From contig NC_135379.1 in assembly GCF_049243985.1 (NCBI RefSeq), positions 14,528,501 through 14,592,500 on the forward strand: a DNA stretch of 64,000 nucleotides, in the 5' to 3' direction. This document shows, piece by piece, positions 55,001 to 62,725 of this stretch (its first letter is position 1; each line of letters opens with the position of its first letter). The notes below the pieces were generated by a model. That model worked only from the letters and a program-made list of their open reading frames with translations. It had not been told where the DNA came from and ran no database searches. The translations under genes and the position numbers were made by a program. This DNA is from Paroedura picta (lineage: Eukaryota > Chordata > Lepidosauria > Squamata > Gekkonidae).

Positions 55001-57216
55001 TTCGAGTGCAAGCACCCTTCGTCGTTAGACGAAGGGTGCTTACACTCGAAAGCTCACGCCTTGAATAAATCTTTGCTGGTCTTAAAGGTGCTACTAGACT
55101 CTGATTTTACCTAGCAAAGTGAGTAATTGACAACGTCTAGGCAGCCTCTGTGATTTTGAGGAAGGCCATTTACCCGTTATATATATTCCCATTCAGGGGA
55201 GAAGATTTGGGACGGATTTATTGAAGCAGAAAGATTCATACCCCATAAATATACTTCTTGGCAAGGAATGCCCGAATTTAACTGCCTGATTCAAACGCTG
55301 GGATTTCTCTTCTCTTGCTCACGGTCTAGCGGGCGCACATCCATGGATTTTTTTTCCAGAGCATTCCTTGGGGAATAAATTTTTCCCGATTTTTAAAATA
55401 CATTTATGGAAATATTCTTGTCTAGGGGGAATGAAGAAAGACCTTTCTTCCCTGGCATGGGATCTGTTTGTAATTACTCTATGGCTTCAGAAAAAACCAC
55501 ATAGGTCAATAGAACCCGTGGAATTCTTTGAAGGGGTTTCTAGAAACTATATGTGTGCACATGGACATAAGCATAAACAAGTACGTGCATACGTGCATGG
55601 TTTCAAGGAACCAGTCCAAGGAATGCCACTGGAACGAAAGGGTCGCCTGATTTTCTCTATGTGGATGTACGGGCTAGACTCCAGGTCTGCCTGCCTGCCT
55701 GTCTGCCTGTTTGTTTATCTCACGTATGAAACGGCGTTTGGCAAAGGGAAGCCATTTATCCCCACAGCACACTTTGCCTCTTCTCCTTGCCAAAAATGCT
55801 CCGTCCACACCCTGCTGCGATGAACGGCAAAGTCCCCCTTGAATTTAATGAACCAGGATGGCGATGCATGTCACCAGGATATGTTACTTGCCCGCGGGGG
55901 AAGGAGGATGTATCACGCATGGATCCCAAAATACAAGGGCAGCCAGATTCCAGACTCTCCCACCCTCACCCCCGGTGAGTTACCTGAGGAGTGTAAAAAT
56001 GCATAATTCAGCTCGGCTTTCTGGCAGCCGCAGGGCTTTTTATTGCAGGAGCAAGTGGGTTTTCTCGGGGGCGCGCTCGGGTCCTCTTTAGCCCCCGTTT
56101 CCATGGGCTTCTCCCTATCTCCGTACAGCAGAGCTAACAAAGACACAAACAACGCAGCCTTAGCAGCGCGCCGGGGACGCGCAAAGCAGGGGCAACGCTC
56201 CCCTGGAGCACCGAATCTCCGGCTCAGCCTGCAAATCCTCCGATCGCTACGATGGGTTGGGAGGGAGGGGGGATTTTGTATTCTTGGCTTTAGCGTTTCC
56301 ACACGCCTCCCCCAATGTTATTCGAGCCTCGTCCTGATTTGGGTTACACATTTGTTGCGGTCGCTTACCACAGAGTTTGGTTGAAATGCCTCCTGTAAAC
56401 TTCTGGGCGGCCTGACACCAAGCTCTTGCTGGGGGAGGAGAAACAAGAGTAGAGGATCAGACGGGTAGTTCGGAGCCGAGGCCTCCAGACCCCAGAGGGC
56501 CCTTACCGAGAGGCGCTTTGTTCCCTCGTTCTCCCTGCCTGGCGTTTACTCACGACTCAGCGCTGGTAATGGATGGGATGTGTTGCTACCCGCCTGGCGC
56601 CCTTTGTATGGGGCCGGCTAGAAATACGCAGGTCGACAAGCAAGCAAGCAAACAAGCCAGGCAGCCAGCCGTGGTGGGCGAGCACTGGTCTGATGGCCAA
56701 AGCCAAGCGGCAGGGCATGCAGCTCTCTAAGCTCTCGCCTTCGCCTCTCCTCTCTCGCCCTGAACTCCCCCGACCTCCTGCCCTCCCTCTCCTTATAACG
56801 GGGCCAGCCCAGGTGGCGAGTCTCCTCCTCCCTGGCCAGGTAAGGTCCTGCGAGAGATCCAGGAAGCAAGACGTTCCCCCCAGCGGCGCTTCGATTCCCT
56901 CTTGTTGCGCCCAGGTGAGCCGGCTCTCCGCGCCTCGGCGAGGTCGTCTGGGTGTCCGGCGTTTGCTTTGGCGACAGCAAGGGATCCGCCTTCTCCGAAC
57001 AGGTGCCGCCGCCTCGGTCTTCGCAGGGTTTTTCAAAAGCCAGGGAAGGGTCTGGCAAGCCCTGCCGCGGCTGAACTCGGCGGAGGCTGTCGGCGGGAGA
57101 TGTCGCCGTCTTCCCCGCGGGGAGGGAGGGGGGCTCCTACCTGAACCGGGGTTGTCGGGGTCTCCGGAGCCCTCTTCAGATCCGAAGGACCAAAAACCGG
57201 AGCCGGGAGTTGCCAT
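28157..57216 (-). CDS. GAD2: GAD2, glutamate decarboxylase 2 (GAD65), complete coding region in 16 exons
   Basis: PLP-dependent decarboxylase that makes GABA from L-glutamate, mainly at synaptic terminals, where it supports vesicular GABA release. Sixteen exons with consistent phases sum to 1758 nt, 585 residues plus stop, the human GAD65 length. Seen: N-terminal [13 protein letters not shown]; Cys30 and Cys45, the known palmitoylation sites; PEVKEK segment in exon 7; His282-Phe283 and Asp364 of the cofactor site; Lys396 in NPHKMMG (the internal aldimine lysine); Tyr425 in the catalytic loop ([12 protein letters not shown]); C-terminus [11 protein letters not shown]-terminal targeting residues, unlike those of GAD67, identify the GAD65 paralogue. 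Two oddities: intron 9 uses a GC donor, and residue 365 is Gly in HVDGAW. MYO3A lies upstream on the same strand, as in other amniotes. All exons are open, so the gene looks functional. Confidence 0.97.
28950..29565 (+). mobile_element. CR1-type LINE 3' region split by a MITE
   Basis: Blocks such as CTTGGAGCACTTTTCCTGTG, GAAAGGCTGAAGAGC and the later GAACTCACTGGAAGTGG are typical of CR1/L3-type 3' regions. The element continues on both sides of the hairpin MITE at 29209-29344. It lies in GAD2 intron 15, antisense to the gene. Confidence 0.6.
29209..29344. mobile_element. Hairpin MITE (hAT-like), inserted in CR1
   Basis: Exact 8-bp duplications GACTAGAG at 29201-29208 and 29345-29352; the CR1 sequence resumes after the second. 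The target was therefore already in place when the MITE arrived. Confidence 0.9.
29862..29951 (-). CDS. GAD2: GAD2 exon 15 (residues 499-528)
   Basis: Reads [15 protein letters not shown], then [15 protein letters not shown], and is followed by a GTAAGA donor. The acceptor is TTTAG before CCT. A second AG lies six bases further in (CCTCAG), which could skip Pro499-Gln500. Confidence 0.95.
31334..31405. repeat. CAGA/GA-rich simple repeat
   Basis: Imperfect array of GACAGA and GAGA units in GAD2 intron 14. Confidence 0.7.
31983..32090 (-). CDS. GAD2: GAD2 exon 14 (residues 463-498)
   Basis: Begins [19 protein letters not shown] and ends [10 protein letters not shown] before a GTATGT donor. 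It is 108 nt, phase 0 to 0. Confidence 0.96.
33428..33590 (+). mobile_element. tRNA-Ala-like SINE
   Basis: The head GCTCGGTGAGAGACTGTCTGCCTGGCATAC with GGTTCAACCC keeps pol III box-like sequences but is too diverged for a tRNA gene. A short A-rich run interrupts the body. Confidence 0.55.
33607..33701. repeat. (CATT)n microsatellite
   Basis: About 24 uninterrupted units in GAD2 intron 13. It is followed by another retroposon 3' end (33755-33880) with (ATT)n. Confidence 0.95.
34151..34300 (-). CDS. GAD2: GAD2 exon 13 (residues 413-462), catalytic loop
   Basis: Encodes [19 protein letters not shown] and on through [15 protein letters not shown] and LWLMWRAK. Tyr425, in the flexible loop over the active site, is present. 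In GAD65 this loop is mobile, which underlies the enzyme's tendency to lose PLP. Confidence 0.97.
34362..34587 (+). mobile_element. Diverged tRNA-derived SINE
   Basis: Variant of the 1071 family (AGCTGGGTGACCTTGGGC, CTCACAGGGCATCTGCTG) with a degraded 3' end. Confidence 0.65.
34817..35110 (-). mobile_element. tRNA-derived SINE with (TTC)n tail
   Basis: Inverted copy in intron 12: AAGAAGAAG then GGTTTTTATACTCTGCTTTTC, with the tRNA-like head near 35100. Confidence 0.7.
35140..35283 (+). mobile_element. CR1 LINE 3'-end fragment
   Basis: Close match to 1-178 (TGGCAGTCTTCAAGCAAAGG through CCAACTCTATGATTCT). Antisense to GAD2. Confidence 0.75.
35443..35578. mobile_element. Hairpin MITE (hAT-like)
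   Basis: Arms begin CAGGGATAATCAACC and end GGTTGACTACCCCTG. Flanking 8-mers match poorly, so the target duplication has decayed. Intron 12. Confidence 0.85.
35738..35816 (-). CDS. GAD2: GAD2 exon 12 (residues 386-412), PLP lysine
   Basis: Encodes [20 protein letters not shown] and on to LLVREE, followed by a GTACGT donor. Lys396 in NPHK is the Schiff-base lysine of group II decarboxylases. Confidence 0.97.
36709..36946 (-). mobile_element. SINE 3' part with expanded (GAA)n tail
   Basis: (AAG)n of about 36 units at 36709-36817 is followed by the inverted body of the TTC-tailed SINE. A second, shorter AAG-tailed fragment starts at 36947, and a third body fragment lies at about 37068-37150, suggesting tail-on-tail insertion. 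All lie in GAD2 intron 11; the GAD2 transcript would carry UUC repeats. Confidence 0.75.
38368..38389. repeat. (TG)n microsatellite
   Basis: About 11 TG units in intron 11. Confidence 0.85.
38614..38678 (-). CDS. GAD2: GAD2 exon 11 (residues 365-385)
   Basis: Reads [21 protein letters not shown] after the CAG acceptor and ends two bases into Arg386. The first codon is GGA, so the protein reads HVDGAW where human GAD65 and GAD67 read HVDAAW. Ala366, the PLP-stacking alanine, is kept. Confidence 0.95.
39001..39047. repeat. (TAGA)n/(TAGG)n microsatellite
   Basis: Compound tetranucleotide array in intron 10. Confidence 0.9.
39585..39701 (-). CDS. GAD2: GAD2 exon 10 (residues 326-364)
   Basis: Encodes [20 protein letters not shown] and on to KIWMHVD before a GTGAGT donor. 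Asp364, which pairs with the PLP pyridine nitrogen, is the last residue. Confidence 0.97.
39921..40004. repeat. (ATT)n microsatellite
   Basis: About 28 units; it is the tail of the retroposon 3' end at 40005-40105 (CCCGCCACTCCC..GGCGGGTAACAA). Intron 9. Confidence 0.9.
40277..40412. mobile_element. Hairpin MITE (hAT-like)
   Basis: Flanks CATTAAGG and CACTAAGG (7 of 8). AACCTGTGGTCC subfamily. Intron 9. Confidence 0.9.
41098..41245 (-). repeat. Dispersed repeat, about 150 bp, inverted copy
   Basis: Related to 1828-1995 and 21362-21545: CCAACCTCCAGGTG, CTGGATCTGGAAGTCATC, GAGATCAGTTCCCC. Confidence 0.45.
41552..41609 (+). mobile_element. CR1-type 3'-end fragment
   Basis: GGGGGTTGGACTAGATGACC and CCAACTCTATGATTCCATGA, then an A-run. 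Confidence 0.65.
41693..41879. mobile_element. Foldback Penelope-like unit
   Basis: A near-perfect inverted repeat whose arms read (right arm, +) CGAAAGCTCACGCCTTGAAT, AAATCTTTGTTGGTC, TTAAAGGTGCTAC. Flanked by 10-bp duplications GGAATCATTC (41683-41692 and 41880-41889). The arms meet within the stem II region of a hammerhead-type motif. Intron 9. Confidence 0.65.
42054..42108 (-). CDS. GAD2: GAD2 exon 9 (residues 307-325), GC donor
   Basis: Reads [18 protein letters not shown]. To keep the VKQK expected from AKQK in other GADs, the exon must end at AAG followed by GCAAGT, a GC-AG intron. A GT donor (GAG then GTAAAG) lies 12 nt upstream in frame and would give a protein lacking residues 322-325. 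The 55-nt length and phase fit the neighbours. Confidence 0.9.
42505..42535. mobile_element. Terminal fragment of hairpin MITE
   Basis: Only CAGGGGTAGTCAACCTGTGG through CCAGATGA is present. Confidence 0.75.
43084..43163 (-). CDS. GAD2: GAD2 exon 8 (residues 281-306)
   Basis: Encodes [20 protein letters not shown] and LIRCDE, ending in AG|GTAAGT. His282 and Phe283 belong to the cofactor/substrate pocket. Confidence 0.96.
43481..43564. repeat. (CATT)n microsatellite
   Basis: About 21 units in intron 7, joined to a retroposon 3' end. Confidence 0.95.
43901..43984 (-). mobile_element. CR1 LINE 3'-end fragment
   Basis: Inverted: AATCATAGAGTTGGAAGGGG and CATCTAGTCCAACCCCCTGC. Confidence 0.75.
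44701..44816 (-). CDS. GAD2: GAD2 exon 7 (residues 242-280)
   Basis: Encodes [20 protein letters not shown], then [19 protein letters not shown]. It carries the PEVKEK segment known as a GAD65 autoantigen site. Donor GTAGGT. Confidence 0.96.
45836..45948 (-). CDS. GAD2: GAD2 exon 6 (residues 204-241)
   Basis: Encodes [20 protein letters not shown], then [17 protein letters not shown]. The donor is GTGCGT and the phases match exons 5 and 7. Confidence 0.96.
46283..46512 (+). mobile_element. tRNA-derived SINE
   Basis: GAGCCAGTGTGATGTAGTGG head and CACAGGGTGTCTGTTGTGGG body in intron 5. The B-box region is shortened. Confidence 0.7.
47105..47230 (-). mobile_element. SINE 3' fragment
   Basis: AAGAAGAAGAGTTGG tail and a partial inverted body, lacking the tRNA head. 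Confidence 0.65.
47269..47359 (-). CDS. GAD2: GAD2 exon 5 (residues 174-203)
   Basis: Encodes [20 protein letters not shown], then [10 protein letters not shown] across the junction; donor GTAAGT. This is the substrate-contacting start of the PLP domain. Confidence 0.97.
47626..47903 (-). mobile_element. tRNA-derived SINE
   Basis: Near full-length inverted copy in intron 4, with the head near 47895 (CCAAACCACTACACCAAGC). Confidence 0.75.
48100..48462 (+). mobile_element. 5S-rRNA-derived SINE (5S-Sauria type) interrupted by a MITE
   Basis: 5S-like part (CTGACCTTGTCAGATC, GGCCTGGTTAGCACTTGGAT) up to 48212. After the MITE, the SINE tail resumes (GGCAAATCACTTCTGCTC, GCCTTGAAAGCCCCTTGCTG, then TACGACCTGACAG). 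Confidence 0.75.
48213..48348. mobile_element. Hairpin MITE (hAT-like), inserted in 5S SINE
   Basis: Exact 8-bp duplications CTGTAGAG (48205-48212 and 48349-48356). The host SINE continues after the second. Confidence 0.92.
50780..50879. mobile_element. Degenerate hairpin MITE
   Basis: CATGGACTACAATTCCCATG and ATCTGGAGAGCCACAGTTTG remain, with an interior deletion. Confidence 0.65.
52440..52552. mobile_element. Hairpin MITE (hAT-like), CCGGG-ended variant
   Basis: Ends CCCGGGTAGTC and GACTACCCCGG. Flanks CTCTAGAT and ATCTAGAT match at 7 of 8. Confidence 0.8.
52952..53011. repeat. (GGA)n microsatellite
   Basis: About 20 GGA units in intron 4. Confidence 0.9.
54138..54371 (-). CDS. GAD2: GAD2 exon 4 (residues 96-173)
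   Basis: The longest exon: [20 protein letters not shown], then [20 protein letters not shown] and ALKYAIKTG; donor GTAACT. It encodes the N-terminal domain that swaps into the dimer partner. Confidence 0.97.
54530..54880. promoter_or_regulatory. Possible conserved non-coding element in intron 3
   Basis: Repeat-free segment with several homeodomain-type cores (CTAATTCC, TCAATTAC, CCAATTAGAC). GABAergic genes are known DLX targets, so an enhancer role is an inference only. Confidence 0.25.
54901..55109. mobile_element. Foldback Penelope-like unit in intron 3
   Basis: Inverted arms with CGAAAGCTCACGCCTTGAAT on + and its complement on the left, flanked by 13-bp near-identical duplications (CCTAGTAAAGTGA and CCTAGCAAAGTGA). 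The arms meet at CGTCGTTAGACG. Confidence 0.65.
55984..56133 (-). CDS. GAD2: GAD2 exon 3 (residues 46-95)
   Basis: Encodes [20 protein letters not shown], then [20 protein letters not shown] and AFLHSS. It is the variable N-terminal linker with a cysteine-rich patch ([10 protein letters not shown]) corresponding to CACDQKPCSC in human GAD65. Confidence 0.95.
56369..56428 (-). CDS. GAD2: GAD2 exon 2 (residues 26-45), targeting segment
   Basis: 60 nt, missed by simple ORF calling: [20 protein letters not shown] after a CCCCCAG acceptor; donor GTAAGC. It carries Cys30 and Cys45, the palmitoylated residues that direct GAD65 to Golgi and synaptic vesicles. Confidence 0.93.
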
Positions 57217-58000
57217 CTGCGCGGAGCTGCTGAGAAGCCGCCGATGTGCGCGGGGCGCCTGTGGACTGGCGTGTGCGGCGAGGAGGAGAGCGGAGGGGCG
57301 AGACGGCGGGAGGCGGGGAGGGAGCGCTCCGGCGCGTGTGGCGGCGAGGGGGACGGGGCGGCGGCGGCGGCGGCGGGGACGGACGCGGGGGACGAGGCCG
57401 GCGGCGCCACGAGAGGCGGCACAAAGCGTCTCTTTCGGCGGCCGTCGAGCGCCGAGCCTGCGGGCGCAGAGCGAGCGGGCGGCGTTGGGGCTTAGGCGCT
57501 GTCCATGGTGCTGATGCGCTCCAGTGCGCACGTCCCGCTTGGCAGTCAGGCGTTTCTCACTCCAGCTCGGCCCGGGGGAAGGGGACGGGGGCCCTGCCGT
57601 GGACGGGCCAAGGACACCCTTCCCTGCGCCCGAGCACTTCGCAACCTTCCGGGGAGCGGACCAGGCAGCCGCCCCGAGCGCTGGGAAGGGAGACGAAAAC
57701 AAGAGCACGGGATGGGCGCGCGGGGCTGAGGACGCTTGACGGAGAGGAAGCCGGACCTGCCGGAGAGCCTGAGGTCGGCCTTCCGCGCCCAGCCAGGGAA
57801 TGCAGACATTGGGGGGTGGCGGGTGGGGAGTGCGGGAGAGGCGGCAAGTCAAGAGGGCGGGGAGCCTTCCATCACGTCAGCAGCGTCTCCGGCTCTGTCT
57901 TGCCAGGAATCCACAAGTGAGCAACGGGCAGGGCGAGCGGAGGCTCCCGGTTCACTGTCAGTCCCCTCCAGCCTGCATGTGTGTGCGGGAAGAATCACAG
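56400..58000. promoter_or_regulatory. CpG-island promoter region of GAD2
   Basis: Dense CpG and GC-rich sequence over exons 1-2 and about 800 bp upstream of the start codon. I saw no clear TATA box, and the transcription start is not placed. Long open frames on both strands here are composition artefacts. Confidence 0.6.
57141..57216 (-). CDS. GAD2: GAD2 exon 1 (start codon, residues 1-25)
   Basis: ATG at 57216-57214 begins [20 protein letters not shown], closely matching human [20 protein letters not shown]. It ends one base into Ala26, before a GTAGGA donor. Confidence 0.95.
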
Positions 58001-58624
58001 TCGTTTAATCTATGGAAGATTATGGGGAGGGGGTGGGTGGAGATGGCTGCTCTCAAAGCAGCTGCTGCTGGAGTTGGGGTTGTGTGAAGAGCAGCCCTGC
58101 TGCAAGAGGCTTTTCGGACCTGTCACCGCTGCTTGCATCCTGCTCCCCGGAATAGAAGCCAGTCAACAGGAGCAGGATCCTACACAGAGTGGCAACTTTC
58201 TAAGTCTGCTGGCGCCAGTGGGTTTAGAAGGGCACGACCCTGCAGGGGATTGTCCTGTTGGATGCTGACAAAGAGAAAGAGGAACAGAAGGCTACAGTGA
58301 ATTTTGCTCCCAGTTGCCTCTTCAGGCAAAAATCTGAGGCTAAAGGGAGCTTCCTAACTTGGCTTGTTTCGGGATTAGGTGGTGCAAGTGTATATTGTAG
58401 GGGGCTAGCAGAGGGCACTTGTGTGCCTTCACCTTTATGGCTTGTGTGCCTTCACCTTTACCACTGCATTTACCATTGAGTTTCATGTCAAAGGTTTGGT
58501 ACGATAGGAAGCAGCCTCAAGTTCAGTTCAACCAAATACCACCAGGACCAATCTCCCCCAAGTTGTTTGAAACATCCTTTCCTTGAGGTTTCTCCATGAA
58601 GAAGCCATAAAGCATGCCTTAACT
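58001..58624. other. GAD2-MYO3A intergenic DNA
   Basis: Transition from GC-rich promoter flank to average composition. No gene seen. Confidence 0.5.
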
Positions 58625-58760
58625 CAGGGGAAGTCAAACTGCGGCCCTCCAGATGTCCATGGACTACAATTCCCCTGAGCCCCTGCCAGCGAATGCTGGC
58701 AGGGGCTCATGGGAATTGTAGCCCATGGACATCTGGAGGGCCGCAGTTTGACTACCCCTG
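58625..58760. mobile_element. Hairpin MITE (hAT-like)
   Basis: Flanks CCTTAACT and CCTTAACC (7 of 8). AAACTGCGGCCC subfamily. Confidence 0.9.
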
Positions 58761-59045
58761 CCTTAACCTATCAAAAGATTCCAGGCAAATACCACCACCA
58801 GAAATACCTGGCAGGGGGTCCAGAAAGGTACCTGTTGCATGGAAATGAGATACCTGATGAGTCAGCTCAGACATCTGCTGCTGCTTCCATGTGATTGGCC
58901 CAACAATTCCTGGGAACGCAGCAGCGCGTGAGAAATGCAGCCTCCGTGGTAGCTGTGATTACATGACCATCTTCGGCAGTACGCAGCGGCTTGGTGCGAA
59001 GAACGTGGCAAATGCCAGACCCTGTTAAGACTGTTACATCAGGTA

Positions 59046-59210
59046 GGGCTGTGACTCAGTGGCAGAGGGGCTGTGTTGCTTGCAGTCCCCAGATGAACCC
59101 TGACACCTCCACCTAAAAGGACTGGCTATAGGTGATGGGAAAGACAGCTGTCCAAGGCTCTGCAGAAGGGCCACCAGTCAGAGGAGATAATATTGACCTT
59201 GACAGGAGAG
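59046..59210 (+). mobile_element. tRNA-Ala-like SINE
   Basis: GGGCTGTGACTCAGTGGCAG head, then GGTGATGGGAAAGACAGCTG and the AATATTGACCTTGACAG end. Confidence 0.65.
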
Positions 59211-59643
59211 CAGCATGAGAACCCATGAGGTGGGTGTAAGGTGAATGAGTCCTTGGATTCTCCCATGGGTAGATTCCTGGTTCCTCCCTCCTTCAAACAA
59301 GCCAGGGCTTTATTACCTTCATGTGGCCATGCAGTAGTCTTTCTCTGTGCCACAACAGGTGTTTGGAAGTAGAGGCCAGGTCTGTATGGCACAAAAGCAT
59401 TCTTAGGACTCACCATCTCTTCTGTTTGTTTTCTGGAACTGTCATTTGTGTTCTGGTAAGAGAATGGTTTCCTTTCTTTTCTTTTTTGAACTGCCAACTG
59501 CTTTGCATAAGCTGTGGCTGAACACACCTAAGATATCTGGCTGGAAATCAGTGTAATGCACTGAATACACTTACAGAAAGAAAGGAGCCAGGAGGGGGGG
59601 ATGATGATAAGCTTTAGATCCCAGGGCACTTTATCTGCTTAGG

Positions 59644-60165
59644 CCAGGCTTTCTCCACCAGGGTTTCGTGAAACCCTGGAGTTTCTTGATGGTTCTGGAA
59701 GGGTTTCCCAAGTGGGTGGGAGTTAATTAATTCAAATATATATCTTAAACTGATTAAACATTTATTGGGTGGTATAACCATATATGGCCATGTCAACCCA
59801 CCGTCCCCTCCCAAAATAGCCTATGATGGGCCTGGAGGGGATGCAAAGGGGAGGGGCCCTGGGTGGGCAGGTATACAACTATGCTCCCCAACTATATTCT
59901 ACATCATGCCACTTCTGGGGTTTCATGAACCCTGAAGAATGTTACAGGGGTTACTCAGCAATAAAGAAGGCTGCCATATATGGTAATATCAACCAGCCCC
60001 ACCCCCCATGACCAATGATGGGCCTGGAGGGTGTGGGAAGGGGAGGGGTGTGTACACAGCTATGCTTCGTAACCACATTCTGCACAATTGCACCATTTCT
60101 GAGGTTTCTCAAAACCTGAAGAATGTTTCAGGGGTTTCTCCGTGGTAAAAAAGTCAAGAAAGGAA
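59644..60165 (+). mobile_element. Family X DNA element with internal duplication
   Basis: The motif series GATGGGCCTGGAGGG, GGGGAGGGG, CTATGCT..CCAC or CTATATTC, and TGAAGAATGTT occurs twice (about 59823-59955 and 60010-60140). Flanks TGCTTAGG and GGCTTAGG suggest an 8-bp duplication. Confidence 0.5.
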
Positions 60166-61642
60166 GGCTTAGGTAGATACGAGGGGTAACAGCTTTTAGT
60201 CTTCTATACCAGTGACACCAGAGTGGTAGATGATGCACAAGCTGGCTGGACCAGAGGAACCTAAGATGGTGTAAGGACAGAACAAGGTGGACACCCTGTG
60301 GGCAACAGGAAGAACACCTAAAACGGAGACAATACAATGGCTGGTCATTGTTCAGCAGAGCTACACCCTTCCATCTGGAGTCAGTGAGCTCCAAAGGGCG
60401 TGATTCTGCATAGCAGGACACTGTTGCTGATGTCCCTGTTATAGAGTGTACAGGCCTCTGTGTCCATACCGTCAAGAGTTGCAGAACTGAAGGGTGTTTC
60501 TGTGACGAGGCTTCTTGCCCCTTTCTGCCCTGCTCATGATGTCACTTCTGGCTCGGCACATCAGTAAGCAGGTGGGGCCCCAGGTGGTTGGCTGCAGAAC
60601 AGATCTGTGAGTTAATGAACTGCAGAAACAAATATATTAGTCTCTCCATCAAGTGATGCTGGGGGCATGAGGGAGTGGCTGGATGCCAGCAGGACGCTCA
60701 CAACAAACACAAAAGGGTCTTGATCCGTGATGACCTTTCCCAGCTCTGCTATGTTCCGGCTGAGTTTCTTCTCTAGAGTTGGGAAATCCAAGACCACCGG
60801 GGAATGGTGGCACTTTGGACGATGTTAACCCGAAAACAAGCTAGTATCTTGCGCGAGTCTGCTGGAAATGGAAATGTTGGGCACTGATCCTTTTATAATA
60901 ATTGAGGGCATCTAGAATCATTTTTAACTCTTTACAGAAACATTTCTGAGAGCCAAGAGATTTTTTAAAATGTTCATCTGATTGCACTAAGGTAGAAGGT
61001 CACCAAGAGCTACAAAGAATCTGAAGAAAACTTGTTCCAGACAGAGCGAATGGCAAGGGGGAATTTGAAAACATTTCGAAATTAAGACGGCTGGCTTTGT
61101 GTAGAAATTTAGGAACATCCCCACCCACTAGGTAGCTGGTGAGTATGGTCTGGGGCAGTCAAATGCCAGGTTGCAGGCAAGTTCTCTGATGGATCCTATA
61201 GTTCTTTCAAGAGCATAACAAAACACCCAATGTGGCCTTGTGTTCTCCTGCCTTGACAGTGTGCGAGGGAAAGACTCACCGTATGAAATGATAGGCCTGA
61301 TTTGGATTATGCCCAGTTCCCAGCTGAATGTTACATACATTTGGGGTGGGGGGAGAAGGAGGGTTTCAAAGCAAGAAGGATTTGAGCAATTCCTTTTCCT
61401 CTAAAAAGGGAATTGTTGGTGGGTGGGAACAAAGCCAAATTGGCCATTTGTGTAACACTTCAGGTCCACAAAAGTGCTTTACAACCCTCATCACCCTTAT
61501 CGTCACAACAACCCTGTGATTTAGGTCAGTAATCCGTCTACTTTATAGATAGAGACTAAGAGAAGTGTGTGTGTGTGTGTTTAGAATTTTTCTTTCAGAT
61601 CTGGTCCAGTTCTATTGTTTTCTTGTACTCTGTTAAAAACAA
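60166..61642. other. Intergenic, no gene seen
   Basis: Unique-looking sequence. A short (GT)n lies near 61567-61580. Confidence 0.5.
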
Positions 61643-61818
61643 TAAAATCAGAGACCAGTAGCACCTTTAAGACCAACAAAGATTTATTCAGGGTGTGAGC
61701 TTTCGAGTGCAAGCACTCGAAAGCTAACGCCCCGAATAAATCTTTGCTGGTCTTAAAGGTGCTACTGGTCTGTGATTTTATTGTGCTCCTTCAGACCAAC
61801 ACGGCTACCCATTTGAAT
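61643..61818. mobile_element. Foldback Penelope-like unit
   Basis: Inverted arms flanked by 13-bp duplications CTGTTAAAAACAA (61630-61642 and 61819-61831). The right arm ends ACACGGCTACCCATTTGAAT. Confidence 0.65.
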
Positions 61819-62005
61819 CTGTTAAAAACAAACAGCAACCCAGGAAGTGCAGTATTGAAAACCAAACTTGCTTTTTTAATGTGAATGTTCTATTTCAGCG
61901 ATTGAATCCCTACCCCATCTGAACATTGTGAAGGAATAAAAATGGATTTACACACCGGCAGAAAGAGTATCGAAGGACTTAAGAACATAAGAAGGCCCCT
62001 AAAAG

Positions 62006-62140
62006 CAGGGGTAGTCAACCTGTGGTCCTCCAGATGTACATGGACTACAATTCCCATAAGCCCTGCCAGCGTTTGCTGGCAGGGGCTCATGGGAATTGTA
62101 GTCCATGAACATCTGGAGGACCACAGGTTGACTACCACTG
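62006..62140. mobile_element. Hairpin MITE (hAT-like)
   Basis: Flanks CCTAAAAG and CCCTAAAG (near match). AACCTGTGGTCC subfamily. Confidence 0.88.
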
Positions 62141-62725
62141 CCCTAAAGTATCAAAGCAGTGATCCACCTAGACCGGGAACCCGTTTCATGCAGCAGCCGA
62201 TTAACTGCCCCCTGTGGCCAAACTAACAGGGCACAGAGGCTGAGGCCTTTCCTGATGTCACTTCCTGGAACTTCCTTAAAAATTGGAGCTGTGTGTGTAT
62301 GTGCTATATGAACGAGTGTTCTTTCGGTGGATTGTTTTGCTTGCGTCAGTAATTTTAATTGGCAGCAGAGGAACAGTAGGGCTGCATAAGGGAGGAAATC
62401 TTCTCTTCCCACTGCGCAGAAAACCTACAAGTCAATTATTAGCCACTGAGGCAGAAACTGGAATGTTAACACAATATTAAATATTTCTATTCTGCTCATT
62501 TCCAAGAGAGGTGAGACAGATGATTGAAGAATATCGCTCTTTTCGTATCCCTGAAACAACCGGGGAGAAGTAAACCAATCTGCATTTCCCCAGCCCTTAT
62601 GAATCCTTGCAAAGACTAAGGTTTCTTTATGAAATTAAGTATACCAAACTGTGGTGATGATTAGAAGAACACAAAGAATAGGCAGGAGTTCATTATGTTT
62701 GAGTCATAAACCTCAAGAAATGGAG

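Noticed and set aside
56557-57852. 431-residue open frame on - and 313/224-residue frames on + around GAD2 exon 1
   Set aside because: They are by-products of CpG-island composition; the - frame merely reads through exon 1 and its introns. Splice sites and homology support only the 76-nt coding exon.
1687-62140. CRISPR-like array from the repeated 135-bp palindromes
   Set aside because: Copies are kilobases apart, have target duplications and lie in a vertebrate genome; they are MITEs.
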